A stretch of DNA of 39,236 nt from Actinomycetota bacterium (GTDB taxonomy: Bacteria > Actinomycetota > Acidimicrobiia > Acidimicrobiales > Ilumatobacteraceae), in assembly GCA_963169215.1 (NCBI GenBank), contig CAUJEE010000195.1:1-39236 (forward strand). Direction: 5' to 3'. Below are positions 25,785 to 36,045 of this stretch, one piece after another (position 1 is the stretch's first letter; every line of letters starts with the position of its first letter). Under the pieces are notes generated by a model that ran no database searches, was not told the DNA's origin, and saw only the letters and a program-made list of their open reading frames with translations. Made by a program: the position numbers and the translations under genes.

Positions 25785-28067
25785 TCAGGCTTGGCCTGCG
25801 GCGACCTTCTTGCGCACGACGTTGAGCGCGCTGCCAGCCTTGAACCACTCGATCTGCTCGTTGCTGAAGGTGTGCTTGGCCGTGAAGTCCACCGCGGTGC
25901 CGTCGGGCTTCACGATCTGGCAGCGCACGTCCTGGCCGGGCACCGGGGGGAGGTCGAGCACGTTGATGCGGTCGTCCTCGCCAACCAGGTCGTAGGTGGC
26001 CGGGTCGGCGAAGGTGAGCGGCACCAGGCCCTGCTTCTTGAGGTTGGTCTCGTGAATGCGGGCGAAGCTGCGGGTGATGATCACCACGCCACCGCGAAAG
26101 CGCGGCTCCATCGCGGCGTGCTCACGGCTCGAGCCCTCGCCGTAGTTGCGGTCGCCGATCGCCACCCACCGCACGCCTGCCTCCGCGTACTTCTTGGCCA
26201 GGTTGGGGTAGGTGTCGACTCCGCCACCGAGCGCATCCTTGCCGGTACCCACCGCGTACTCGCTGCCGTCGGCCTGGGTGAATGCGTTGACCGCGCCGAG
26301 GAACAAGTTGCCGGAGATGTTCTCCAGGTGGCCGCGGTAGGTCAGCCACTTGCCGGCCGCGGAGATGTGGTCGGTGGTGCACTTGCCCTTGGCCTTCATC
26401 AGCACCGGCAGGCCCATGTACGGCTGGCCGTCCCACGCGGCGAAAGGCGCCAGCAGCTGCAGGCGATCGCTGGTGGGCGACACCACCACCTCCACACCCG
26501 ACCCATCGGCAGGAGGCGGCGTGAACGTGTCCTGCCCCGGGTCGTAGCCCTTGGCGGGCAGCACCTCGCCCACCGGCGCGTCGAGCAGCACGGCGCTGCC
26601 GTCGGGGGCGGTGAGTGTGTCGGAGGTGGGATCGAAGTCGAGCCGACCGGAGAGCGCCAGCGCCACCACCGTGTCGGGGGAGGTGACGAACGAAAGCGTG
26701 TTGGCCGAGCCGTCATTGCGCTTGGGGAAGTTGCGGTTGAACGAGTTGACGATCGTGTTCGGCTTGTCGATCACGTCGGCCGGGCGATCCCACTGGCCGA
26801 TGCACGGACCGCAGGCGTTGGCCAGCACCGTGGCGCCGATCGCCTCCAGATCGGCGATCAGTCCGTCGCGCTCGATCGTCGCCCGGATCTGTTCGCTACC
26901 AGGCGACACCAAGAGCGGCGTCTCCACCTTCATCCCGCGGGCCGCAGCCTGGCGGGCGATCGAGGCCGCGCGGGTGATGTCCTCGTACGAGCTGTTGGTG
27001 CACGACCCGATCAGCGCAGCGGAGATGTCGAGCGGCCAGTTGTTGGCACGAGCCTCGGCCCCCACGGCGGCCCCGACGCGGTTGGCCCGGTCGGGGGAGT
27101 GCGGGCCGTTGATCAGCGGGCGCAGTGTGTCGAGATCGATCTCGATCACCTGGTCGTAGTGTGCGCCGTCGTCGGGGCGCAGGTCGTCGGCCACCTTGTC
27201 GGCCGCATCGGCGATGGCTTCACGGCCGGTGGCCTTCAGATACATCGCCATGTTGTGGTCGTAGCCGAACAGGCTGCAGGTGGCGCCGATCTCCGCGCCC
27301 ATGTTGCAGATGGTGGCCTTGCCGGTGGCCGAGATGGTGTCGGCGCCGGGGCCGATGTACTCGACGATCGCGCCGGTGCCGCCCTCGACGGTGAGCACCC
27401 GAGCCACCTCGAGGATCACGTCCTTGGGCGACGACCAACCACTCAGGCTGCCGGTGAGACGTACGCCGATCACCTTGGGAAACTTGACGTTGAACGGGAA
27501 GCCGGTCATCACGTCGACCGCGTCGGCCCCGCCCACGCCGATGGCCACCATGCCGAGCCCGCCGGCGTTGGGGGTGTGGCTGTCGGTGCCGATCATCATC
27601 CCGCCGGGAAAGGCGTAGTTCTCGAGCACCACCTGGTGGATGATGCCGCTGCCCGGACCCCAAAAGCCGATGCCGTACTTGGCGCTCACCGTGCGCAGGA
27701 AGTCGTAGACCTCCTTGTTGGTGTCGAGGGCTACGCCGAGATCGATCTTCGCGCCCACCTTGGCGGAGATGAGGTGATCGCAGTGCACGGTGCTGGGCGC
27801 AGCCGTGCGGGGCAGGCCGGCGGTCATGAACTGCAGCAGCGCCATCTGCGCGGTGGCGTCCTGCATCGCCACCCGGTCGGGGTGGAAGTCGTTGTAGGTG
27901 CCGCCCCGCTCGATCGCCTCCGCCTCGTCGGCGAGGTGGTTGAGCAGGATCTTCTCGGTCAGCGTGAGTGGTCGACCGAAGCGCTCGCGCCCGGCGGCGA
28001 CGCGCCCGGGCAGCGTGGCGTACACGCCGTTGACCAGTTCGATCGGAGTGCCGGCTGTGACATTCAT
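25785..28067 (-). CDS. acn: aconitate hydratase
   Basis: [75 protein letters not shown]. Confidence 0.96.
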   Translation of the reverse strand: MNVTAGTPIELVNGVYATLPGRVAAGRERFGRPLTLTEKILLNHLADEAEAIERGGTYNDFHPDRVAMQDATAQMALLQFMTAGLPRTAAPSTVHCDHLISAKVGAKIDLGVALDTNKEVYDFLRTVSAKYGIGFWGPGSGIIHQVVLENYAFPGGMMIGTDSHTPNAGGLGMVAIGVGGADAVDVMTGFPFNVKFPKVIGVRLTGSLSGWSSPKDVILEVARVLTVEGGTGAIVEYIGPGADTISATGKATICNMGAEIGATCSLFGYDHNMAMYLKATGREAIADAADKVADDLRPDDGAHYDQVIEIDLDTLRPLINGPHSPDRANRVGAAVGAEARANNWPLDISAALIGSCTNSSYEDITRAASIARQAAARGMKVETPLLVSPGSEQIRATIERDGLIADLEAIGATVLANACGPCIGQWDRPADVIDKPNTIVNSFNRNFPKRNDGSANTLSFVTSPDTVVALALSGRLDFDPTSDTLTAPDGSAVLLDAPVGEVLPAKGYDPGQDTFTPPPADGSGVEVVVSPTSDRLQLLAPFAAWDGQPYMGLPVLMKAKGKCTTDHISAAGKWLTYRGHLENISGNLFLGAVNAFTQADGSEYAVGTGKDALGGGVDTYPNLAKKYAEAGVRWVAIGDRNYGEGSSREHAAMEPRFRGGVVIITRSFARIHETNLKKQGLVPLTFADPATYDLVGEDDRINVLDLPPVPGQDVRCQIVKPDGTAVDFTAKHTFSNEQIEWFKAGSALNVVRKKVAAGQA

Positions 28068-28115
28068 GGAGTTTCCCCTTGCATCGGTGGCCCTATGTAG
28101 ACAAGCATAATACAA

Positions 28116-28889
28116 GTGAGCCGACGAGCCAAGCCTGACAACAGTGACCGCGGCGACGGCGGCATGCGCACGATCCGCTACCAGGAGATCGCCAACACCC
28201 TGCGCGAGCGCGTCGGCGCCCAGGGCCCCGGGCACGTTCTGCCCAGCGAAAGCCACCTGTCGGCCGAGTTCGCGGTCAGCCGGGTCACGGTGCGCCGGGC
28301 GTTGGAGCTGCTGCGCGACGAGGGAGTGCTGGCCAGCCGACAGGGCTTCGGCTGGTACGTCGCCACCGCTCCGGTGCAGCAGCGGCTGACCGCGCTCGAC
28401 ACCATCGAGCACCAACTGGAGGTGGGCGGTAGCAAGGCCGAGCGGCAGATCCTCGAGTTCGCCTTCGTCGACGCCCCGCCACACGTGCGCGAACGCCTGC
28501 ACGTCACCCAGGTCCTGCGCGTGAAGCGACGCAACCTGGCCGATGGCACACCGTTCGCGGTGGTCACCGTGTGGTGCCCGGCCGAACTCGGCCAGCACCT
28601 CAGCCGCCGCGACGTGGAGCGCAAGCCGTTCTACGAGCTGCTCGGCCTCGCGTTGCGCGGGGCGACGCAGACCATCGGTGCAGCGGCCGCCGGCGACGAC
28701 GACGCCGCGCTGCTGGAGATCCCCGTCGACAGCCCGGTGCTGCGCTGCGAGCGGGTCACCACCACCGAGAGCGGCGAGCCGGTGCTGATGAGCGAGCACA
28801 TCTTCCCCGCCCACCGCACCGAGTTCGTCGTCGACCTACCCCAGGCCGCGCCGTCGATCGTGCCCAGCGGCCTGCGCCTGGTCGACTGA
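28116..28889 (+). CDS. GntR family regulator with UTRA-type effector domain
   Basis: [17 protein letters not shown]...[42 protein letters not shown]. Start may instead be ATG 28164. Confidence 0.92.
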   Translation: MSRRAKPDNSDRGDGGMRTIRYQEIANTLRERVGAQGPGHVLPSESHLSAEFAVSRVTVRRALELLRDEGVLASRQGFGWYVATAPVQQRLTALDTIEHQLEVGGSKAERQILEFAFVDAPPHVRERLHVTQVLRVKRRNLADGTPFAVVTVWCPAELGQHLSRRDVERKPFYELLGLALRGATQTIGAAAAGDDDAALLEIPVDSPVLRCERVTTTESGEPVLMSEHIFPAHRTEFVVDLPQAAPSIVPSGLRLVD

Positions 28890-28940
28890 GTCGCGCCACC
28901 GACTCGGCCGGCGCCGGGAAGGGCTGACAGACTCGCGCCG

Positions 28941-29777
28941 ATGAGCACCACCGAATTCCGCGACCGGGTCCGCATCACCGTTGCCGACGGCATCGCCGAC
29001 GTGCGGATGACCCGCGCCGACAAGCGCAACGCGCTCGACATGGCGATGTTCGGCGCCCTCGCCGACGCCGGCGACTACCTCAGGACCGCACCCGGGGTGC
29101 GGGTGGCGGTGCTGTCCGGCGAGGGTAAGTCGTTCTGCGCCGGCCTCGACATGAGCGTGATGACCGCCCTCGCCGGCAACCGCGACGAGGCGGCGGCGCA
29201 GGCGGGCGACGACAACCCGGGGGCGATGAGCACCAGCGGGATCACCCACCGCGGCCAGCAGGTGGCGTGGGTGTGGCAGGAGGTGCCCGTGCCCGTGATC
29301 GCTGCGGTGCACGGCCATGCCCTCGGCGGCGGCATCCAGATCGCGCTCGGCGCCGACATCCGCATCGTGCACCCCGACACCAAGCTCAGCGTGCGCGAGG
29401 TGTACTGGGGGTTGGTGCCCGACATGACCGGCACCTTGTTCCTCGCCCGTCTGGTGGGTGCCGACGTGGCCAAGGAGTTGGTGTTCACGGCGCGCATCTT
29501 CGACGGGCGCGAGGGACACCGCCTGGGTCTGGCCACCCGCCTGGCCGACGACCCACACGCGGAGGCGATGAGCCTCGCCGCGCAGATCGCCGCGCTCAGC
29601 CCCGACGCGGTGCGCGGCGCGAAGGAATTGCTCAACCAACTGTTCAACGCCGGGGCGGGTGATCAGTTCGCCAGAGAGCGTGAGGTGATCGGCCGTCTGG
29701 TGGGTCGCCCGAACCAGGTGGAAGCGGTGATGGCCTCGTTCGAGAACCGCCCGGCGAGCTTCACCGACCCGACCTGA
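28941..29777 (+). CDS. enoyl-CoA hydratase/isomerase (crotonase) family protein
   Basis: MTRADKRNALDMAMFGAL, GEGKSFCAGLDMSVM, AAVHGHALGGGIQIALGADIRI. Confidence 0.94.
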   Translation: MSTTEFRDRVRITVADGIADVRMTRADKRNALDMAMFGALADAGDYLRTAPGVRVAVLSGEGKSFCAGLDMSVMTALAGNRDEAAAQAGDDNPGAMSTSGITHRGQQVAWVWQEVPVPVIAAVHGHALGGGIQIALGADIRIVHPDTKLSVREVYWGLVPDMTGTLFLARLVGADVAKELVFTARIFDGREGHRLGLATRLADDPHAEAMSLAAQIAALSPDAVRGAKELLNQLFNAGAGDQFAREREVIGRLVGRPNQVEAVMASFENRPASFTDPT

Positions 29778-29791
29778 GCCCCGCGTCGGCC

Positions 29792-29892
29792 CAAGTCGGC
29801 GTTGAGTCGGGCCGACAGCCGGCCTGAACGCCGACATCGCTGGGGCTCGGGCAAGTCGGCGTTGAGTCGGGCCGACAGCCGGCCTGAACGCC
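29792..29892. repeat. two direct copies of a 41-bp palindromic element, 60-bp period (REP-like)
   Basis: CAAGTCGGCGTTGAGTCGGGCCGACAGCCGGCCTGAACGCC at 29792-29832 and 29852-29892; each contains GGCGTT...AACGCC. Confidence 0.85.
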
Positions 29893-29908
29893 ACATTGGG
29901 GGTGGGGG

Positions 29909-30937
29909 TCAGGGGCGGCGCAGGGGGGTGCGGGTGCGAGCCGCGAATCGCCACTGGCCGTCGACGCGGCGGAAGCGGTCGTCGTAGAGCGCGAACGACA
30001 CCGACTCGGCACCCCGCTTCGACTTGCTCGTCTCCTGCACCATCACCCGGCCGACTCCCGCGCCCTCAGCCTCGTCGACCTCGAACACCGCGTTGGGGGC
30101 CAACTGCACCAGCCACTCGAACGCGGCGAAGCTCTTGTGCAGCGCGGTCCTGATCGCCTCGCGGCCGCTGATCACCTTGCCGGTGTCGAGCACCGCGTCG
30201 TCGGTGAGCAGCTCGGCCACCGCACCGGCATCGCGACGCATGCTGGCATCGCACCACTGCGACACGAGGCGGCGCAGCGCGGTCTCGGTGGCCGGCGATG
30301 GCGCGCCCACCGAGGCGCGGGGCGCGGCGCTGGCGCTCAGGTCTTCCGGCTCGAGCCCCACCTCCCATGCGGCGAGCGTGCGCACGTGCTCGATGAACTG
30401 GTCGCGGCTCATCATCCCGCTGTGCGCGGCGAACTGCACGGCAAGGCCGTCGACCACCGAGGTGAGCCTCATCGCCGCAGCGGCGGGGTCGGTGCACACG
30501 AACTCGCCCGAATCGATTCCGTGGCGGATGACCCGCTCGACGAGCGCGGCCGATTGCTCGTCGAGCTCCTGGCTGATCGTGCGCATCATCGGGTTACGCA
30601 GCGCCTCACCCCACCCGTCGATCCACAGCATCCACTCGACGTCGTCGCTGCCCTCGGGCACGTAATTCTGGATCACCCGCTCGAGCTGCGCGGCAGCGGT
30701 GGGAGCGGCCTCCACCTCGGCCTCCATCTCGGCCACGTCCTTCTGCGCGTAGTGGGCGAAGGCTTCGGCCAGCAGTTGCTCCTTGGAGTCGAAGTGGTAG
30801 TGGATCAGGCTGCTCGACACCTCCAGTCGCTTGGCGACGTCGGCGATGCGAGTGGCGGCGAAGCCGCGCTCGATGACCACCTCGCACGTGGTCTCGAGGA
30901 TCTCCGCGCGGCGCTGCTGGACGGTGGGCTTCTTCAC
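29909..30937 (-). CDS. TetR family regulator fused to a C-terminal SnoaL/NTF2-like domain
   Basis: QQRRAEILETTCEVVIERGFAATRIADVAKRLEVSSSLIHYHFDSKEQLL; C-terminal WCDASMRRDAGAVAELLTDDAVLDTGKVISGREAIRTAL...DDRFRRVDGQWRFAART. Confidence 0.85.
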   Translation of the reverse strand: MKKPTVQQRRAEILETTCEVVIERGFAATRIADVAKRLEVSSSLIHYHFDSKEQLLAEAFAHYAQKDVAEMEAEVEAAPTAAAQLERVIQNYVPEGSDDVEWMLWIDGWGEALRNPMMRTISQELDEQSAALVERVIRHGIDSGEFVCTDPAAAAMRLTSVVDGLAVQFAAHSGMMSRDQFIEHVRTLAAWEVGLEPEDLSASAAPRASVGAPSPATETALRRLVSQWCDASMRRDAGAVAELLTDDAVLDTGKVISGREAIRTALHKSFAAFEWLVQLAPNAVFEVDEAEGAGVGRVMVQETSKSKRGAESVSFALYDDRFRRVDGQWRFAARTRTPLRRP

Positions 30938-31039
30938 TTGTGCGCACGCTATCGGCCCGTATCGCCACCCCCTGCGCAGGCCAACCGCGGCGAGCAGGCT
31001 GATGGCGGTCACCGTGCATCAGGCCGTAGCGTGCTGGCC

Positions 31040-32014
31040 ATGTCGCGTGTGCAGCAGTTCGTACGCAGGGTCCGCACCCAGGGTTTCACTCCCGCGGAGT
31101 TCCTGTCGATCTGCATCGGCGCGCTCGTCCTGCTGGTGGCCATCGTCGTCAGCGGTGGTGTGGTGCGGCTCACCGGCTCCGGCCTCGGCTGTGACGACTG
31201 GCCGAACTGCAACGCCGACAAGCTGGTCGATGTCTCCGACAAGCATGCGGCGATCGAGCAGATCAACCGCCTGTTCACCTTCGCAGTGTGCATCGGTGTC
31301 GCGCTCGCCGCGATCGCGGCATGGTTTCGCCGCCCGCGTCGCCGCGACCTGCTGTCGCTCTCGCTGGTGATGCTGATCGGCGTACCCGCGCAAGGCGTTG
31401 TCGGCGCGATCGTGGTGTGGACCGACGTCAACCCGTTCGCGGTGCAAGCGCACATGGTGCTGTCGTTGGTGCTCATCTGGGTGGCGGTTGTGATGATCGT
31501 GCGCTCACGTCAGCCCGACGAAGGCGAGCGGCTGAGCGCGGTGGTGCCGCGGGTGCGCCGGCGGGTGCGCCTCCTGGTTGTGTGGACATGGATCGCGCTG
31601 CTCGCCGGCTCGGTGGTCACCGGCACCGGCCCCCACGCCGGCGACGAAGAGGCCAGACGATTCTTCGGCACGGCCTCCGACATCAGCGGCACCGCGCTGG
31701 TGTGGGTGACCCGCACGCACGCGGCCATCGTGTGGGTGACGGTGGCCATCGCGTTGTGGTTGTTGTGGACGCTGCGCCGCCTGGCCCACGACCGGCGCGT
31801 ACTCGACGCGGCACTCACCGCGTGGTTGATCACTGCGTTGGTGCAGGGCGCGATCGGCTACGTGCAGTACGCCGCCGGGTTGCCGGTGGTGCTGGTGGCA
31901 GTGCACCTCGCTGGGGCGGCAGCACTCACCGCGTGCACTGCCTGGCTGTGGTGCAGCACGAGCAAGGTGGTGCCCTCCGCGCGCGAGATGATCGACTCGG
32001 TGCTTGGCGCCTGA
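31040..32014 (+). CDS. ctaA: COX15/CtaA family heme A synthase
   Basis: GGVVRLTGSGLGCDDWPNC, EQINRLFTF, GVVGAIVVWTDVNPFAVQAHMVLSL, VTGTGPHAGDE. Confidence 0.92.
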   Translation: MSRVQQFVRRVRTQGFTPAEFLSICIGALVLLVAIVVSGGVVRLTGSGLGCDDWPNCNADKLVDVSDKHAAIEQINRLFTFAVCIGVALAAIAAWFRRPRRRDLLSLSLVMLIGVPAQGVVGAIVVWTDVNPFAVQAHMVLSLVLIWVAVVMIVRSRQPDEGERLSAVVPRVRRRVRLLVVWTWIALLAGSVVTGTGPHAGDEEARRFFGTASDISGTALVWVTRTHAAIVWVTVAIALWLLWTLRRLAHDRRVLDAALTAWLITALVQGAIGYVQYAAGLPVVLVAVHLAGAAALTACTAWLWCSTSKVVPSAREMIDSVLGA

Positions 32015-32017
32015 GCC

Positions 32018-32953
32018 TCAGGCCGCAGTTCCGCCGGTGGCCCCTTCCACCGTGACGTCGCGAGCGGTGATCCACAGGCCGACCACCACCAGCGCGACCC
32101 CCACCCACCCCGCGGCACGAATGCCTTCGTGCACGAGCACCGCGCCCAGCACGGCGGCGGTGATCGGCTCGAGCAATGTCAGCGTCACGACGGTGTGGGT
32201 GGGCAGGTGCCGCAGCGCAAAGCCGTACAACGTGTACGCCACGCCGACTGTGACCACCCCCAGGTAGAGCGCGATCCACCAGCCGTTGCCCTGCGCCATC
32301 CAACCTGGGTCGTGGGCGAGCAGCACGGGCGAGAGCAGCAGACCACCACCGCCGAACATCGCGGCCATCGTCGCCGTCGAGTCGCTGCCCTGCTCGATCT
32401 GCGACTTGCCGACGGTGGCGAACAGCGCCCAGCCGCATCCGGCGGCGAAGGCCAGTAGCACGCCCACCGCGTCGGCTGCGGAGGACCTCCCGCTGAGTCC
32501 GAGCACGGTGACGCCGACCACGCTCACGGCTGTGCCACCCAGCCACGCGCCGGCCGGACGGCGTCGGTCACGGACCGCTGCGATCGCACCGGCCACCATC
32601 GGCCCGGAGCCGATGGTGACGACCGTGCCCACCGCCACTCCCGTGCGCTCGACGGCGAGGAAGTAGCAGGCCTGGAAACCGGCCACGCCCAGTGCCCCCA
32701 GCAGCGTGGAGCGCATCCGCCACGGGCGAGCGCACCGGTGGCCCGCCCGGGCCGCGACGGTCAGCAGCGTCGCCGCCCCGACGAGTAGGCGCACCGCGCC
32801 CACCGACCACGCATCGGCCGCCTCGGGGGCATTCACCAACACCGTGCCGGTGGTGCCGAACGACAGGGCGGCGATCAGCACGGCCAGAGTCGCCATGCGC
32901 GGCGCGCCGCGGCCGCCGACCGCGGGAGGGGTGGCTGTGGGGGGCGTCGACAC
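32018..32953 (-). CDS. EamA/DMT family transporter
   Basis: Repeated TM segments with LIAALSFGTTGTVLV, FALRHLPTHTVVTLTLLEPITAAVLGAVLVHE. Confidence 0.88.
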   Translation of the reverse strand: MSTPPTATPPAVGGRGAPRMATLAVLIAALSFGTTGTVLVNAPEAADAWSVGAVRLLVGAATLLTVAARAGHRCARPWRMRSTLLGALGVAGFQACYFLAVERTGVAVGTVVTIGSGPMVAGAIAAVRDRRRPAGAWLGGTAVSVVGVTVLGLSGRSSAADAVGVLLAFAAGCGWALFATVGKSQIEQGSDSTATMAAMFGGGGLLLSPVLLAHDPGWMAQGNGWWIALYLGVVTVGVAYTLYGFALRHLPTHTVVTLTLLEPITAAVLGAVLVHEGIRAAGWVGVALVVVGLWITARDVTVEGATGGTAA

Positions 32954-33021
32954 GAGCGGAACTGTAGATGGCGAGGCGACCCGCCACCGCTGTCGGCTCA
33001 GCGCGACGCGCCCGCGCCGAA

Positions 33022-33645
33022 CTACAACTGCACCACGAAGCGGCAGGTGGGTTCGTCGGCGAGGGCGGCGAGCAAGGCGTCGTCGGGGTAGTCGGTAGGG
33101 GCCGGCTCGACCACCGACATCGCCTTCTCCAGCGCGTTGAAAAACTGGCCGACGCGCCCGCTGCGGTCGCCGTCGGCAATGCCGTCGAGGGTTGCGAACA
33201 GTGTGCGCTCGTCGCGTAGCTCGGCAATCGCCTGTTCCGCGCCGGTGACCAGGTCGGCGAGCAACGGACCTCCCAGGTACAAGTCGGTGGGATCGATCGT
33301 GCCGACCGCGTCGCGGTGTTGCTCGCTGCGTTCGATCAACTCGTCGAACCCGGCCAGGACGGCGTCGCGGCGGGCGACAGGGTCGGGTGATCTGCTCACC
33401 AGCGTTGCGGCCCGGTTGGCGATGTCGGCCGTGTCGTTGACGTACTCGCGCAGCAGGCCGCACACCTCGCGGGCAGTTTCGTGCGGATCGGTCTGAACAG
33501 TCGTGGTCGACACGAAACCCGTCGCCGACGGTGTCGTGTCGCGAGCGCTGCAGCCCGCGGCAGTGGCGGCGGCGGCTCCGATGAGCACGGCCGCGCGAGG
33601 CCAACGGCGCTGGCGACCGTTCGATCGTCCTAGGCGCTTGACCAC
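33022..33645 (-). CDS. putative lipoprotein, function unknown
   Basis: N-terminal hydrophobic segment ending TAAGCSARD (lipobox-like). Confidence 0.65.
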   Translation of the reverse strand: MVKRLGRSNGRQRRWPRAAVLIGAAAATAAGCSARDTTPSATGFVSTTTVQTDPHETAREVCGLLREYVNDTADIANRAATLVSRSPDPVARRDAVLAGFDELIERSEQHRDAVGTIDPTDLYLGGPLLADLVTGAEQAIAELRDERTLFATLDGIADGDRSGRVGQFFNALEKAMSVVEPAPTDYPDDALLAALADEPTCRFVVQL

Positions 33646-33666
33646 GCGCTATATAGTACGGCTCCC

Positions 33667-35031
33667 ATGTCTCGGTGGCCCCTGATCGGAATCTTCACGG
33701 CAGCGTTCCTGGCGCTTGCCACCCCCGCCCACAGCGACCACGCCGCCTCGGCCGAGGAACCGGCGCAGGTGGTCAGCGGCAAGCTGCAGTACACCGTCGA
33801 AGCCACCGAGTCGGGTGGCAAGGACGATCGTGTACCCGTGGAAGGTGGCGTGGTGGAGGTGCTCGCCGCCACCCTCTCCGCCGATGCGCGCAGCGTCGAG
33901 TCGCTGGGCGAGGTGATCGGCACGGGCATCAGCGCTGCCGATGGCTCGTTCCAGGTCGAGCTTCCCGCCGGCCCCGGTGACTACGCCGTGCGCCTCGACC
34001 TCGAGTCATTGCCTGAGGGCGTGAATGTGCTCGACTCCACCAAGCAGACGCTGCCGCTACGGATAGCGGACGGGCAGTCCAAGGCGGTGCTGTTCAACCT
34101 CGTGCTCGGCGATGGCGGCACGTCCAATGTCGGTGCCGGTGATCCGTGGTACGAGCGGATGGCGCGCCTGGCGGTGAACGGATTGCAGTTCGGTCTGATC
34201 ATCGGCATGTGTGCCATCGGCCTGTCGCTGATCTACGGCACCACCGGTCTGGTCAACTTCGCGCACAGCGAGATGATCACCCTCGGCGCAGTGCTGGCCT
34301 GGATGTTCAATGTCACCTACGGCATCCCGCTGATCTACGCCGCGTTGCTGGCGATGGTGCTCGGCGCGCTTGCCGGGGCGCTGGTCGACCGCGGCCTGTG
34401 GCGGCCGCTGCGGCGGCGCAACACAGGTCTGGTGGCGATGAGCATCGTGTCCATCGGCTTCGGCATCTTCATGCAGTACGCGATCCTGTACCAGTTCGGC
34501 GACCGACCGAGCAAGTACGCCGACTACGCAGTGCAGCGCAAGTCGATCACTTTCGGGCCGATATCGCTGAGCCCGAAGGAGATCATCATCATGTCGCTCA
34601 GTGCGACGATCCTCGTCCTGGTCGCGCTCGGCCTGCGCTACACCCGGCTGGGCAAGGCGATGCGAGCGGTGAGCGACAACCCCGATCTGGCCGCATCCAC
34701 CGGTGTCGACGTCGACCGCATCATCACCCTGGTGTGGGCCCTCGGCGGTGCGCTGGTATCGCTCGGCGCCGCCTTCCAAGGCGTCACCGAAACCGTCAGC
34801 TGGACCATGGGTCAGCAGCTGCTGCTGCTCGTATTCGCCTCCGTCACGCTCGGCGGCCTCGGCACCGCTTTCGGGGCGATGGCCGGCAGCATCTTCGTCG
34901 GCATTGCCATCCTGGTGTCAACCGTGTGGTGGCCGTCGGAGCTGCAAACGGTGCCCGCCTTGTTCCTCATGATCGTGATCCTGATGGTGCGACCGCAGGG
35001 CCTCTTCGGCCGCCGCGAACGGATTGGATGA
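33667..35031 (+). CDS. livH: branched-chain amino acid ABC transporter permease (LivH type) with an N-terminal exported beta-sandwich-like domain
   Basis: Signal peptide and about 130 aa domain (GISAADGSFQVELPAGPGDYAVRLD), then GLSLIYGTTGLVNFAHSEMITLGA permease. Confidence 0.9.
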   Translation: MSRWPLIGIFTAAFLALATPAHSDHAASAEEPAQVVSGKLQYTVEATESGGKDDRVPVEGGVVEVLAATLSADARSVESLGEVIGTGISAADGSFQVELPAGPGDYAVRLDLESLPEGVNVLDSTKQTLPLRIADGQSKAVLFNLVLGDGGTSNVGAGDPWYERMARLAVNGLQFGLIIGMCAIGLSLIYGTTGLVNFAHSEMITLGAVLAWMFNVTYGIPLIYAALLAMVLGALAGALVDRGLWRPLRRRNTGLVAMSIVSIGFGIFMQYAILYQFGDRPSKYADYAVQRKSITFGPISLSPKEIIIMSLSATILVLVALGLRYTRLGKAMRAVSDNPDLAASTGVDVDRIITLVWALGGALVSLGAAFQGVTETVSWTMGQQLLLLVFASVTLGGLGTAFGAMAGSIFVGIAILVSTVWWPSELQTVPALFLMIVILMVRPQGLFGRRERIG

Positions 35032-35034
35032 GCA

Positions 35035-36045
35035 ATGGACTGGTCGTTGATCTTCAGCAACACACTGCGCTCGGGCATCACCCAGACGGCGATCATCTAC
35101 ATCCTCGCCGCGATCGGGATGAACCTGCACGTCGGCTACACCGGGCTGATGAACTTCGGCCAAGTGGGGTTCATGGCCGTGGGGGCCTACGGGGTGGGCA
35201 TCTCCACCAGCTACTACGGCCTTCCACTGGGGGTGGGTGTGCTCATCGGCCTGCTCTGCGGCCTAGTGCTCGCAGTGCTGCTCGGTATGCCCACCCTGCG
35301 CTTGCGCGCCGATTACCTCGGCATCGTCACCATCGCCGCGGCCGAGATCATCAGGCTGGTCGTGCGCTACCAGAAGCTGAAGGACTGGAGCGGGGGCACC
35401 AACGGCATCAACGGCTTCGCCAACGACTTCCAGGAATGGAACCCGCTCACCCCGTCGGCCAAGTACGGCTTCGAGCTCGGCCCGCTCAACCTGCGCTTCA
35501 CCGGCGCCGACCTGTGGGAGATGGGCGTCGGCTGGTTGATGGTGTGCCTCGCCGTGTTCGTGATGTGGCGGCTGGTGAACAGCCCATGGGGGCGGGTGTT
35601 GAAGTCGATCCGTGAGGACGAGAACGCGGCCCGGGCGATGGGCAAGAGCATCTTCCGCTTCAAGATGCAGAGCCTGGTGATGGGTGGCCTGTTCGGCAGC
35701 CTGGCGGGGATGTTCTTCGCCATCTCCAACAACTCGGTGCAACCCGACAACTACAGCCGGGCGTTCACCTTCTTCGCGCTCACCGTTGCCATCCTCGGCG
35801 GCCTCGGTCGAGTGTGGGGACCGGTACTCGGAGGGGTGATCTTCTGGATGCTGCTCTCCGGGATCGAGAACGTACTGCGCGAGGCGGTGAGCGACGAGAA
35901 GATCCCTACCGGCATCATGGACGGCGTTCAGGTCGGCCAGGTGCGGTTCATGCTCGTCGGCATCGGTCTGATGTCACTGATGATCTTCCGGCCGCAGGGC
36001 ATGATCGGCGACAAGAGAGGGATCGCGATCGATGCCCGCAAGTGA
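35035..36045 (+). CDS. livM: branched-chain amino acid ABC transporter permease
   Basis: GMNLHVGYTGLMNFGQVGFMAVGAYG, SPWGRVLKSIREDENAARAMGKS. Confidence 0.93.
   Translation: MDWSLIFSNTLRSGITQTAIIYILAAIGMNLHVGYTGLMNFGQVGFMAVGAYGVGISTSYYGLPLGVGVLIGLLCGLVLAVLLGMPTLRLRADYLGIVTIAAAEIIRLVVRYQKLKDWSGGTNGINGFANDFQEWNPLTPSAKYGFELGPLNLRFTGADLWEMGVGWLMVCLAVFVMWRLVNSPWGRVLKSIREDENAARAMGKSIFRFKMQSLVMGGLFGSLAGMFFAISNNSVQPDNYSRAFTFFALTVAILGGLGRVWGPVLGGVIFWMLLSGIENVLREAVSDEKIPTGIMDGVQVGQVRFMLVGIGLMSLMIFRPQGMIGDKRGIAIDARK

Noticed and set aside
25686-28100. 804-aa plus-strand ORF antisense to aconitase
   Set aside because: Aconitase on the minus strand is unmistakable; the antisense ORF has no recognisable motif.
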